In this document: positions 12,479 through 22,096 of the stretch, one piece after another
How positions within the stretch are numbered: position 1 is the first letter of the stretch
How the letters are laid out: each line of letters starts with the position of its first letter
Assembly: GCA_036320915.1 (NCBI GenBank)
Contig: JAXBDG010000014.1
Coordinates: 62,001-126,000, forward strand
Length of the DNA: 64,000 nucleotides
Source: Linnemannia elongata
Taxonomy: Eukaryota > Mortierellomycota > Mortierellomycetes > Mortierellales > Mortierellaceae
Direction: 5' to 3'
Position numbers and translations under genes: made by a program
Notes under the pieces: model-generated
What the model was told of the DNA's origin: nothing
What the model saw: only the letters and a program-made list of their open reading frames with translations
The model's database searches: none

Positions 12479-12916
12479 GCCTATGCTTGCCTTTGCGCAG
12501 TAGGAACAGCACTCGAGCCTTCGAATGACTCGTAATGAATAGCTTCCCTCTGATTCTCGGTATCGACATCGGTAAGATCTCAAAACAATCCTCAACAGCT
12601 CCTGCCATGGGACTGTTATGGTGTAGAGTTGATAAAAAAGACTGATGCGTTGACGCGGCTGTGGCTTGACGACAGGCATCTGGGAAGATGGGTCGAATTG
12701 ATTGTGCATCAAAATTGGTTCTGTCATGTTGCAGCTGTTGGAGAAACTTCTTCCCACCGGGTGATCACTGCGCAGGAATGCTTTGCCATAGCCAAGCTAT
12801 GTGCGGGAGAGGGAGTGGGAATATCGATAGAGAAATTGTGGCTGCTGGTAAGTAAACAAAAGCAACTTGGCGACAGCCGTGCTATTTATGATTGCTGCGT
12901 AGAAGAAAGCAAATGA
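12479..12916 (+). pseudogene. Broken copy of the 144-residue ORF of the repeat arm
   Basis: In the opposite arm (31359-31793, minus) this sequence is an uninterrupted 144-codon frame. Here a TAG interrupts it near 12502, so only the last ~95 codons (from 12629) remain open: LWLDDRHLGRWVELIVHQNW, then CFAIAKLC. No family is recognised. Whether the frame is a real protein in either arm is uncertain; the difference between arms is directly visible. Confidence 0.4.
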
Positions 12917-13217
12917 CATCAAGACCTATGGCCTACCAATTAGAAGCGTGTCCAAAACGTCAAATAATTATGCGACACAGTCAAGCTCTTTAAGGGTGGC
13001 GACCAATGCGACCTTCCTTGCATGCACACATCCAAATGTTTACCTTCACAAGGCTGTAATGAATTTCCACCATGTTTAAAAACCTCCGCAATGTTTAAAA
13101 GGACAACAAAATCCCAATCTTCAATTACAGAAACGCAATTAGCTCTTCTACAGCAAAAACAGCAACCGCAACCCAACACTCACTCATCCCATCTTCATCG
13201 CCTTCTTCTTCTCACAA

Positions 13218-14354
13218 ATGCCTGAACACGCGGATGCCATCAAATACCAGCCTCATGTCGCGGCTAACATTGCCTTCGGCCTGATATACGCGATCTTAGG
13301 CGGTATTTTCTCATGGAGAATCCACCGTCACAAGAACAAGTGGGCCCTCTGTCTGCCCATCGGTGCTGTTGCATCCGCAATTGGTTTCTTCTGCAGACCT
13401 GCTATCGATCCCAAGAACCTCATAGTGCCGCTCTTTGTCTTTCAGAACATCCTCGTCATCGCCACCCCCTCAGCATTCCTCGCTTTCAACTACATGCTCT
13501 ACGGCCGGCTAATTACCGCAATTGATCCACAGTTCGGCACCGATGGCTCCCAGTCTAGAATGGAAAAGTCCCGCTACTCATTCATTCCTCCTCGAATCGT
13601 CGGACGCGCCTTCATCTGGTCGGACATCTCTACATTCCTTATCCAAGTCGCAGCAGGAAGCATGCTGGGTAATGCAGGAGATAACCTGTCTCTTGCCAAC
13701 ATCGGCGATAAACTGTTCCTTGTTGGTGTCTGTGCTCAGGGTGCTTCATACAGTCTCTTCAGCGTTTTGCTCTCGATGGCCTTAGGGCGCCTTATCTCTG
13801 AGAGAAGGAAAGCTAGAATGGGGTTCGACCGAAACACAGTGGTGATCTTTAGCGGTCTCTACTTTTCGTCCTTGTTCGTCATTGTAAGTTCCGCCACTTC
13901 AGGGTCTGTTCCCATATTGCTCCTCTGCTCCCCTGTTGCTCCTCTAGGCCACTCTTGATGGGTGCTGACCAATTAGTGTATGTGCTTGCTTCATAGATCC
14001 GATCCGTTTACCGAATTATTGAATTCGTACAAGGTCATGATGGCTATTTGATTAGCAAAGAAGGTAATACCAGAGAATTGTTGTTCTAGATATCACCTCA
14101 AGTATCTGACTAAGAAACAGAACAGACATACTAACTTACTCACTCACTCGTTTGCTTTAGTGTTCTTGTTTGTGCTTGATGCCGTACCTCTTATCTTTGC
14201 CATCGGTATTTGGGCGATCGTCTGGCCCCCCGTCCTCCTTGAGAGAATCGCAGTTCAAGTTCGAGAGGGTGTGCATGGACACTCTATGAAGGACGGCAAT
14301 ACGGGACTTCGAATTCCAAGCCATGAGAGTTCTGACAGATCGGAATTGGTTTAG
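13218..14354 (+). CDS. RTA1-like lipid-translocating exporter family protein, copy A
   Basis: Three exons: 13218-13883, 13997-14063 and 14161-14354, giving 308 residues. Introns are GTAAGT...CATAG and GTAATA...TTTAG, the latter with a CTAAC branch site. The product has about seven hydrophobic segments starting at residue ~18 and the RTA1-family hallmark IRSVYRIIEFVQGHDGYL before the last helix, followed by FVLDAVPLIFAIGIWAIVWPP. RTA1 and RSB1 proteins of fungi are plasma-membrane or ER proteins linked to resistance to 7-aminocholesterol and to long-chain-base export; the substrate here is unknown. The gene sits in the left arm of an inverted repeat and is nearly identical to the copy at 29921-31057 (visible differences include Leu/Phe in SVL[L/F]SMALG). 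The ATG follows a CT-rich leader. Confidence 0.85.
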
Positions 14355-15178
14355 ACTCGATCGTCCGTTCCATATGCATACACTTCTCCCCCCCCCTCCC
14401 CAATACTATTCCCCTGCAGTACATACAAATGAAAATATAGAAAAATGCCCAGAGTTATGTTATTCATGGCAACAAGACTCTACAGCATGTGCAAATTTAC
14501 CTTGTTCATGACGATTTGATCTTCCTAATAGATTTACGAAAGTTGATGCGAAAACGATTTATTTTATGTGTTGTGGTACAGTGCTAAGGCGAAAGTACTT
14601 TAAAGAAGTGAAAAGATATGATCAAAGAGGTACGCGCCAAGATAAAGAGGATGAGGACAGGGAAAGAATATATGATAAAGAGAGGTAAAAGGGTAACAAT
14701 CCAGGCCCGCAGTGCTGGTTTCAAGAACTCACGATGCGTGACCAAGATTTGGTTTATGATATGAAAGTCTGAACCGGTGCGCCTCAACATGAAGGTGTTG
14801 GACGCAACTGTGATAATATCGGAGCCAAGCTTGGTCGTGTCGTTTTCAACGTTCAGAAAATCGCCATTGTTGCCCTGTGATGTCTGAAGTCATAATAAAA
14901 TATCGAGAATAAAGTGTGCAATGGGAAGTGTGTGGTGACCTGATTATTGAATTCCATGTTCAAACTTCTTGGCCATCATAGGTCAGACGGGGGTGTGGTG
15001 ATAATAACGCTGTGTTACACTGGAGTTATATATAGCGACAGCCAAGTCATGTAGCAGGATACCATGGACTCGGTGGCAACTTGCTTATCAGTTATGGTAT
15101 ATTGTTGATCTGGTTGTGAAAGGAAGGTTATAAAGAAAATAAAGAAAGAGATGGAGGGAGGGAGGGGAGAGAAAGTAG

Positions 15179-15255
15179 TTTTTTTTTTTTTTTTTTTTTT
15201 TTTTTGGTGTGTTGGTGGATTGGTGGATTGGTGGATTGGTGGATTGATGGATTGT
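15179..15255. repeat. Poly(T) run plus GGTGGATT minisatellite
   Basis: Twenty-seven T residues are followed by about five copies of an 8-base unit (GGTGGATT, with drift to GATGGATT). Read on the minus strand, this is a repeat followed by poly(A). Confidence 0.85.
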
Positions 15256-15845
15256 CTGATGAAGGAGGGAGAGGAAAAGTGAGTGAGCTAAGGTTTTTCT
15301 GTGGCTCAATCTTTGTCGGGCAGGAGAGAAAAAGAGAGGCAGCTTACACGTAGGACAGGGATGGTTACCTATCCTGAGCCGAGCATAATAACAAAGAACG
15401 TCCTAGTTTCTAACTTCCTTCCTTCGTTCATCCTCTTTGCACATAGTTCGGTTTTGGACAAGTCCAGGTGCAAGATGAACTGTGCACATTTTGTATAATA
15501 GTGTGCTTGTGTTGACTGAGAGTGTGTTTTGTACTTGTGTGAAAAAACTATGAGGGAAGTTCCTCACGCCTCCAAAAAAAAACGATAAGAAGAAAACGAA
15601 AGGCCGAGATCAAAATCGGGGACTTTACAGGATAAAGGAAGGTAAAAATAAAGATAAAATCGATCCAGCTCTCAGAACGCGCGTACAGACGAGTGCAATT
15701 GGGCACCGTCCTATTCACCGAGGGTCAAAGATTCTTGGCCTTACCTCACTTGGTAAAAAGCGGAGCGTGCGCAACAGTTAAATTTGAGATTACCGGGGAC
15801 TTGAGCCCCGTTAGTAAAATTGCAGTAGGTATGCATAATAAATGC

Positions 15846-15889
15846 AGATCCGCCACAGAGTAGTGGCGTCTTAAAAGCGCCGCGGATCT
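15846..15889. other. Potential three-way-junction RNA structure
   Basis: AGATCCGC at 15846-15853 can pair with GCGGATCT at 15882-15889. Inside are a CAC/GTG hairpin (54-56 with 63-65) and a GCG/CGC hairpin (66-68 with 78-80). Just upstream, GGGGACTTGAGCCCC forms another hairpin near 15797. This could belong to a non-coding RNA or a SINE. No conserved RNA family motif was recognised. Confidence 0.25.
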
Positions 15890-16643
15890 CGACTCCAAAA
15901 AAAAAAGAAGGTATCCTGCATATCTAAAAACAGATATGACTTAGAACGTCCCTCACATTGGGTAACTTACTTGAGTCCAAAAGGAAGCGGTTGCGGTATA
16001 GTTAGCAGTCGTTGGAAAAGAACAATTGGGTAGCATTTTTTTATCGCACCCTGGGAACTGAAGAGCACAACATGGTTCCACTATAATCAGGATTTGTCCT
16101 ACCAAGTACCTTCAAGCAGAACAAAGAAACGAGCGAAGGAATGAAAAGCAAAGACTTAATAAAAGCGGAATGGGTATAGTGTCTTTCATCACATCCATTG
16201 GTTGTTCGATGGAAAGCAAAAAAGAGGTAATGGCAATGGTACACCGAATTTACATATGCCTGCGAGATTTGGTGCATGGGAGGCTATATCCCATTTTTCT
16301 TGCCTCTTTCCACCGACGATGATGGTAACAAAGAAGAAAGAAAGGGAGGACATAAGATACATTTAAATCTTCATCGATGCATGGCGTTAGGAAGAGTAAA
16401 ATTGGCTGTTGACAGACTCGCGGACGAAATCTCTTCTTTTCTCTCAACTGTCAAAAATGTACTCCTTCCTATACGACTTCAAAGACAATAGTTATAATAG
16501 AGAACTATGCAAGTAGGGTACATGCGGTACAAGAGGTTTGACCGAAAACTTGCCCTTCCAAAGCCATGAAGGACGATCTAGTTCTTTACTCTTTCTTCCC
16601 ACACCCTCTGAGCCTCTGTACGGGTCGTCTCACTTTCCTCCAA

Positions 16644-16655
16644 TAGTATAAGTAC
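16644..16655 (+). promoter_or_regulatory. Conserved TATA-type core promoter, RNase T2 copy 2
   Basis: TAGTATAAGTAC, identical to the element before copy 1, lies 135 bases upstream of the ATG and is followed by CTTTTTGTCTTGTCC. The shared spacing suggests the duplication included the promoter. Confidence 0.6.
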
Positions 16656-16778
16656 CGACTCTCTGTTCCCACTTTTTGTCTTGTCCGCTACCCTATAAAT
16701 CTCAATCTCCATCCTTTCTTCTCTCTAATCACCCTCTTCTCTCCAACCCCTTCCTCTCCAACACCACTACCACTCACA

Positions 16779-17567
16779 ATGAATATCCCGACAATTTTTG
16801 CCTTGTTCTTTATCATTGCCTTCTCTGCTGTCTCAGCCCTCCCCGTCTACATGAGCATCTTCCAGCCCCGTTCCCTGACCTGTCCCGCCAATGTCCTCTC
16901 CTGCTCCCCGGCCGCCTCACGTGTCGACGCCTGCTGTGTCCCCTCCTATGGTCTAGTCGTCCTCGCCCAGCAGTGGTACGACGGTCTCGGACCCGCCAAC
17001 GAGTTCACCTTGCACGGTCTCTGGCCCGACACCTGCTCTGGAGGCCATGGTCCCACCAACGGATGCGACGCCGCTCGTGCCTACCCCGATATCGAGAACC
17101 GTCTCCAGAACTACCCTTCCACCCCCGCGGGTTTCTTGCGCGAGATGAATACCTATTGGAGTTCTTACAAGGGTGACAACAATGCCTTCTGGGCTCACGA
17201 GTGGAGCAAGCACGGAACCTGTGTCTCGACCTTGTCGCCTCATTGCTTGGGCAACAAAGTTAAAGATCAAGATGTCTTCAGCTACTTCAAAACCGCCCTC
17301 GCCTTGCGCAATAACTACAACCTCTACGACGGCCTTGCTGCAGCCGGTATCCACCCCGGAAAGCCCACTGATATTGACGATATGCACAAGGCTATCAGGA
17401 CTGCATTTGGTTTCAGCGTCCAGATTAACTGTATGAACGGAACCCTGAAAGAAATCTTGATGTTCTTCAATGTGAATTCCAATGGTACCTATGTCCTTAT
17501 CGACGCCAAGCATGCTGGAACCTGCCACGGGCACATTTCCTACCCTGTTAAAAGTCAACTATTGTAG
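16779..17567 (+). CDS. Secreted RNase T2, short form lacking the C-terminal module
   Basis: 262 residues, intronless. A signal peptide covers residues 1-20, and the catalytic boxes keep the same numbering as the paralogue at 8032: HGLWP (His79) and [12 protein letters not shown] (Glu141, His145). The enzyme should therefore be active on RNA. The two proteins are collinear and closely similar up to ISYPVKS, where this copy ends with QLL and a stop, while the paralogue continues into a Thr/Ser linker and a Cys-rich module. Traces of that module remain after the stop. Possible N-glycosylation sites are NGTL and NGTY. The same strand and shared promoter element indicate a tandem duplication that now flanks the Crinkler relic, LINE and RTA1 insertions. 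Confidence 0.92.
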   Translation: MNIPTIFALFFIIAFSAVSALPVYMSIFQPRSLTCPANVLSCSPAASRVDACCVPSYGLVVLAQQWYDGLGPANEFTLHGLWPDTCSGGHGPTNGCDAARAYPDIENRLQNYPSTPAGFLREMNTYWSSYKGDNNAFWAHEWSKHGTCVSTLSPHCLGNKVKDQDVFSYFKTALALRNNYNLYDGLAAAGIHPGKPTDIDDMHKAIRTAFGFSVQINCMNGTLKEILMFFNVNSNGTYVLIDAKHAGTCHGHISYPVKSQLL

Positions 17568-17660
17568 TCCCTCCTACTGGTCTCCCCGTTGGTCCCTAAA
17601 CTGGTTCCTACAAGTACCAACGGCGCCACCATATGTGTCCAGGACAAACCATAATATCAA
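17568..17660 (+). pseudogene. Remnant of the RNase T2 C-terminal module
   Basis: CCTACTGGTCTCCCC and ACCAACGGCGCCACCAT match the coding sequence for PTGLP and TNGATV in the 8032 paralogue. Here an upstream TAG, an in-frame TAA and a one-base shift interrupt them, and the Thr/Ser linker between is deleted. The tail was thus present in the ancestor and has decayed in this copy. Confidence 0.7.
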
Positions 17661-18010
17661 CAATCTTTTTTTCCCCCTTGCAATAAAGGGTAAAGTAGCT
17701 CTTTTTTATACATACAGTAACTACGTTTTCCCACAGAATATACTTTTTGTTTTTTCAATGTTCGTTATGATGCTTCACCAAAACAGGACGTATTCTATGG
17801 CCAGATAATGAAATCAAGCTAATTAGACGCCCTTGTCTCCCAAACCTTCATCGTCCAGGAGGGGAAAAAAATAGAATGGGCGAAGCCGTCCCATTAAGGT
17901 CAAGTCCAGTTGATGTTGAAGTTGGATTGAATGAATTGAAACATCTCCCTGCAATGGCATACACAAAAAAATATGGGGAATGTTATACCATTTATTGGCT
18001 TACAGCAACT
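17661..18010. other. Intergenic between convergent genes
   Basis: An AT-rich 3' flank shared by the second RNase T2 gene (plus) and the CWC24 gene (minus). Nothing else is recognised. Confidence 0.5.
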
Positions 18011-19398
18011 CTAGTCGCTATCGTCATCATCACTATCGTCGCTGGCGCCAATAGGAGCACCGCCGAGGCCGACAACGCTAAGATCCTCGACCATTCCAGA
18101 GTCGCCCTCCTCTTCACCCTGACCACCTGCACCACCAGCAGCAGAAGCATTGGCAGCATCATCCTCGGCACGCCTCCGGGCGGCATCATCAATCTTGGCT
18201 TTTCGTTCAACAACCTTTTTCAAGAAGTCCTTGGGTACGGCGTTGAAGAGTCCTCCGGTGGGGGTCTGACAGGCTGCACATTTAGGTGTCTTGGCGTATC
18301 TCTTCAATGCGCACTTTTCACAGAAGTAGTGGTTGCATCTAAATCAATTCATGAAGGAAAAAAGAGAAAAGGTTAGTACATTGGTCGATTCTAGCGTTGA
18401 CAAAAATGGAATTGGTACCTCCTTCTACAAAACAGATGTAAGAGAAATACGTACTTGGTGACGACAGGACGGGTGAAGGGTTCACGGCAGATGAGACAGG
18501 CAAAGGGGACATCGTCATCCTCATCACTGGAGCTCTCGGCCTCAGGATCCAGACCCTCGATCAAGGCGGCCTTCTTGGCTCGTTGCTCAGCCTCCCATTC
18601 CTGATCCAATTGCCATCCAGCCTTGTAGTCGCCACGGTCGTGCATGTAGATACATGAGTCACCATAACCACAGAAACCGGTCTCTTTGTAGTCCTTGCAG
18701 ATATCTGGTTGGTAGTCGAATCTGTTTGTGACACGGATGTTAGCCGATGCGCGCATTGGTCCCACTCTATTAGAGAAAGATAAATGATGATGTTGGGGAA
18801 GGCAATGATTAGTAATTGCTCCATTTTCCGGTAGTTAATTGCGATTTGCCGAGAATACGTCAAGACGAAGGAAAACATACCTGATCTTGGAGTTAGAGAC
18901 TTCTCCTTTCTGAATATGCGACTTGTATCCAGCCATACCCTTATAGAGTCCATCGTCATTGGCCGAGTCATCAAGCCCATTCTCAACAGCCCTCATATGA
19001 CGATCAATCACGGCTTGCGCATCCCGGTCATGGGCAGTGTCAATCTCCTGTGTCCTAGTCGCATCATCAATCCGGATATTGCCCTCCAACGTTGCCTTGT
19101 ACGCAACACCAACAGTCTTGTCGGTATCTTCGTCTTTTGAGGCCAGGCGGTTGGCACTGCTGGTGGAGGAGGATTGGAGGATATCGGCATGGGATGTTTG
19201 GGGTCCCCGTTTGGCGTTGCGTTTCTTGGAGACTGAGGAGAGGGAGGTGTGGTTGAGGTTTGAGGGTTCTGAGGCAGATGATGTATGAGTGTCTTCGTCG
19301 TCGGAGAGATTGCGCTTGCGGACGTTTTTGGATTGTGCGCGCTTCTTGAAGAAGGGGACGTTGGGTGTTGCTGTAGCTGTTGGTGATGAGTCTGCCAT
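18011..19398 (-). CDS. CWC24: Pre-mRNA splicing factor CWC24 / RNF113 (CCCH + RING)
   Basis: Three exons on the minus strand: 19398-18881, 18766-18455 and 18338-18011, coding for 385 residues. The N-terminal half is charged and disordered. A CCCH zinc finger lies at about 196-215 (C-x8-C-x5-C-x3-H in [20 protein letters not shown]). A C3HC4 RING lies at about 259-303 ([17 protein letters not shown]). This CCCH-then-RING order is diagnostic of Cwc24/RNF113A, a component of the activated spliceosome that contacts the 5' splice site and leaves before catalysis; the vertebrate protein is also an E3 ligase. Introns have GTATGT and GTACGT donors, and the second intron splits the RING. The acidic Ser/Asp-rich C-terminus ends at an in-frame TAG. 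The product is nuclear. Confidence 0.95.
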
Positions 19399-19947
19399 GG
19401 TTGAAGTCTGTTATGTGATTTGTTGGTGTGTCTGATCTGTTCTTGTCCTGAGTGTGTGCCACTTATTTGTACTAAGTAAGCGTGTCCTGTGTGTGCCCTG
19501 AAGTGTCCTGAAGAGCCCTTTGCTGATGCGCTACCGACAGAGGGGTGTATAGTGTTGAGAGGAAGTGATGTGTGGAGACAAGAGAGAGAAGGAGACGAAT
19601 GTCCTTTTATCTTGTGCAGTGTTTCCTTTCTCAAGCCCATTACCAATCTGTCACGTGTAGAGTGGATTGGACCCAACCAACCAGTCGTGGGCTGAGCAGC
19701 ATAATAGGCGTAGCAGCACCAGTAGGGCAAAAAATCAATTAGTCACGCTAGGTATTCTTTGAATCGCATAATTAAATCTTCCATCAAAGAGCCAAGGAAG
19801 GGATCGAATCCTTGTTTTGTGCGGCTTAGCTTCGACTAGAGAGACAACAACCGGAGAAGTCGAGAGTTGTGTTGTCTGTCCCTCACTTTTGACGATTGCA
19901 TTGAACTCCATTGCCCCTCACTCCTTTCACTTCATATTCACCAAACC
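19399..19947. other. Divergent promoter region between CWC24 and mS45
   Basis: About 550 bases separate two head-to-head housekeeping genes. No clear TATA element is seen. A short palindromic GGGATCGAATCC near 19800 resembles a tRNA T-arm but has no tRNA around it. Confidence 0.5.
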
Positions 19948-21216
19948 ATGGCTGCTTCGCTCTCCGTCAAGGCACTGTGGTCCACCAGCGCACTCAGAGC
20001 TCCTCTCACAGGCGCATCCGCCCTCTCCTCACACAGACTCTTCCACTCCTCCCGCTCCGCATTCACCGACTCTAAGGAATCAACAGACGCCACTACTCCT
20101 GCTGCTGCTGCTGAGGGTGAGGCCGAGGCAGAGACTGCAGCTCCTGTCGAGGAAAAGCTTCCCTTCAGACGGAGAAACTTCAACAAATGGCTCCGCACTG
20201 AGGGTGCTCGCTTTGCTACTCCCTCCTTTTCCGGACCCAACTACATCGGCGAGACTGTACGTTTTTATATTCAGGAACAATATTCTCTCACGCGATCAAT
20301 GCTCTGATCTATGAATATATTAGAATGCCACAGGACAGAAAAAAGAAAAACACGTTGTTTGCTGACACTATAAGACATTTACTCTGTTTTTATGAAATAG
20401 CCATTCCCAATGAACCCATTGTTCAAGCCGACGCCACCTATTTCGAACGCTGCAAAGGAAGAGATCTACAAGCTGCACCGATCGGACAGCACAAAGTACA
20501 CCCCCCGTCAGCTCGGTACAACATACAACATCTCGATCAAGCGTGTCGAGGCAATCTTGAGGATGAAGCACCTGGAAAAGGAGATGATCGCCGACGGATT
20601 CGTCGCTCAGGAGAACTTTACCAAGGGCATGGAGCAGCTCATGGGCGTCAAGGCTGTCAGATCGGAGGCAATCACGGAACCCTTGGTCGACATTCTGCCC
20701 CAGGTTGGCAGTCCCAAGTTCGAGGCTGTGGATGAAGACAAGAACTTTACGGCCGAGGATGCTGCCAAGGTGTTGAAGCGTCGCCCCCTGGCGGAGATCA
20801 AGAGCCGTATGTTGGAGGAGGAGCGTCAGAAGCCCTTCAAGCTTGTGGACTCGATCAGGGGCGTCCCTCAGGTTGAAGCTGCACCGACCAAGGCAATTAG
20901 CAGGAACTCTGCCGAGACCAACCCTCGCTTCAAGTTTGCCTTCCAGGACACCTCCAAGAACAACAAGGTTCGTCTCTTCTTTGCTTTTCTTGTTTTCTCT
21001 ATGTGTTTCCTAAGGGATGCATTGCTTTTTCTTATGGTTTCTTCCTCTTCGGTCGATCATGCATACATGCTGCGTTGTTAATGGTTTTATTTTCGACTGA
21101 TAATGGATGTCTGCATGATCCGATTACCTAATTGCCAATTTCTAATTATTTGCAACGAACAGGGCACATTCATTCGCGAGAAGGACGGCACCTTGCACCA
21201 GGTTCAGAAGGCATAA
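19948..21216 (+). CDS. MRPS35: Mitochondrial small-subunit ribosomal protein mS45 (Bot1/Mrps35 family)
   Basis: Three exons: 19948-20256, 20401-20967 and 21163-21216, giving 309 residues. The N-terminus (MAASLSVKALWSTSALRA, then SSHRLFHSSRSAF) is a typical Arg/Ser-rich mitochondrial presequence. It is followed by an acidic Ala-rich stretch and the Bot1p/Mrps35 domain, with the characteristic YTPRQLGTTYNISIKRVEAI segment that places a helix-turn-helix-like motif near the middle. The last 18 codons form a separate small exon (GTFIREKDGTLHQVQKA). In yeasts this protein belongs to the mitoribosome small subunit and its loss impairs respiration. The start codon follows a CT-rich leader ending in ACC. 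Both introns keep phase 0. Confidence 0.88.
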
Positions 21217-22096
21217 GGATACATGGAGGATCATGAGCATCGAGTATATATCAGGACGGGGCGCGATCATAGACAGGAACGACAGACAGCGAGTTATTAT
21301 TTCTTTTTTTTTTCAGTAATACATCTCACCACAATATGCATTTACACATCAACATCTTGATCTTTTCAGCACCAATTGTTTTGCGAGGAGAAGGGTATAT
21401 CAACACAGACCAAAAACCGTACGCACAACACATGCAGCACACAAGCTAACAGGGTACTAGAGATATGCTCTCCAGGGCTGTATATCGTCAGAGAAATCTG
21501 TCTGTGAGTGCCTGTACATTGTCATTGTCTTTAAACATCCAATGTGTCATCTCTCATGAGGTTGAGTATGATAAATTGGTAACCTTGCCCTCCACTCTAT
21601 GATTTTCTGTAGTTTGTGTAAGGCTGGAAGCAGTAGAATGAGTGGACAATGGTCAACAGTGTACAGTTATCGATGAGAACACTCCCACCCCTTTTTTTTC
21701 TTTCCTTCTTCTTTTAGTGTTCTTTTTTCTTCTTATTCTTCCAACCAACCCCTGGCAATCCGTTGAGAGCAGAAAAAGGCGCAAAACGGAAATGAAAGGT
21801 CTGTGTGAGAGCCTGCTTGTTTTCCCTGTCTCCTGCCTTGCCCTTACCCAACGAACCTAGAATCCATTTCCTCCTTTTTTTTTCCTATTACATATTGCCA
21901 CCACTTACCCCTCTTCACCTTTTCCTCTTTGTCTTCTTTCCACCCTTGACCCCCTTCCACTCCCTCTCTCGCTCTCTCTTTCGTCATCACTCCCATCACC
22001 CTCACCTTCTTCTTTCACCCCTACTCCTCATCATCTCTACTCCTACATCAACACCTTCTTCCTTCCTCTGAAATCAACCTTACCCCTTGGACCACA
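21217..22096. other. Intergenic, promoter of RAX1-like gene
   Basis: The mS45 3' flank is followed by a strongly pyrimidine-rich leader (about 21870-22090) before the ATG at 22097. No other gene is seen. Confidence 0.5.

Larger units (their letters stand above)
11860..14790 (+). repeat. Left arm of ~2.9 kb inverted repeat
   Basis: This matches the reverse complement of about 29512-32425. Homology begins at ATCAG.TTTCTAAGGATAACGG and ends at the GCGCACCGGTTCAG block. The RTA1 gene inside it, introns included, is nearly identical in the two arms. The sequence before 13080 and after about 14390 is visibly more diverged, with substitutions and small indels. Confidence 0.9.
14791..16643. other. 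Intergenic with T-run, minisatellite and hairpin region
   Basis: About 1.85 kb. It contains a 27-base T-run (15179-15205), an 8-base minisatellite (about 15206-15255) and a GC-balanced, hairpin-forming stretch (15660-15900). ORFs are short and not coding-like. Confidence 0.5.

Noticed and set aside
15785..15815. Possible tRNA anticodon hairpin (GGGG-7-CCCC)
   Set aside because: No other tRNA arms at the required distances.
15925..16010. Weak resemblance to the 5' end of U2 snRNA on the minus strand (CGCTTCCTTTTGG)
   Set aside because: The branch-point-recognition sequence GTAGTA and the rest of stem I are absent. Alignment needs many gaps.
19790..19830. tRNA-like T-arm (GGGATCGAATCC)
   Set aside because: No acceptor, D-arm or anticodon arm can be placed around it on either strand.
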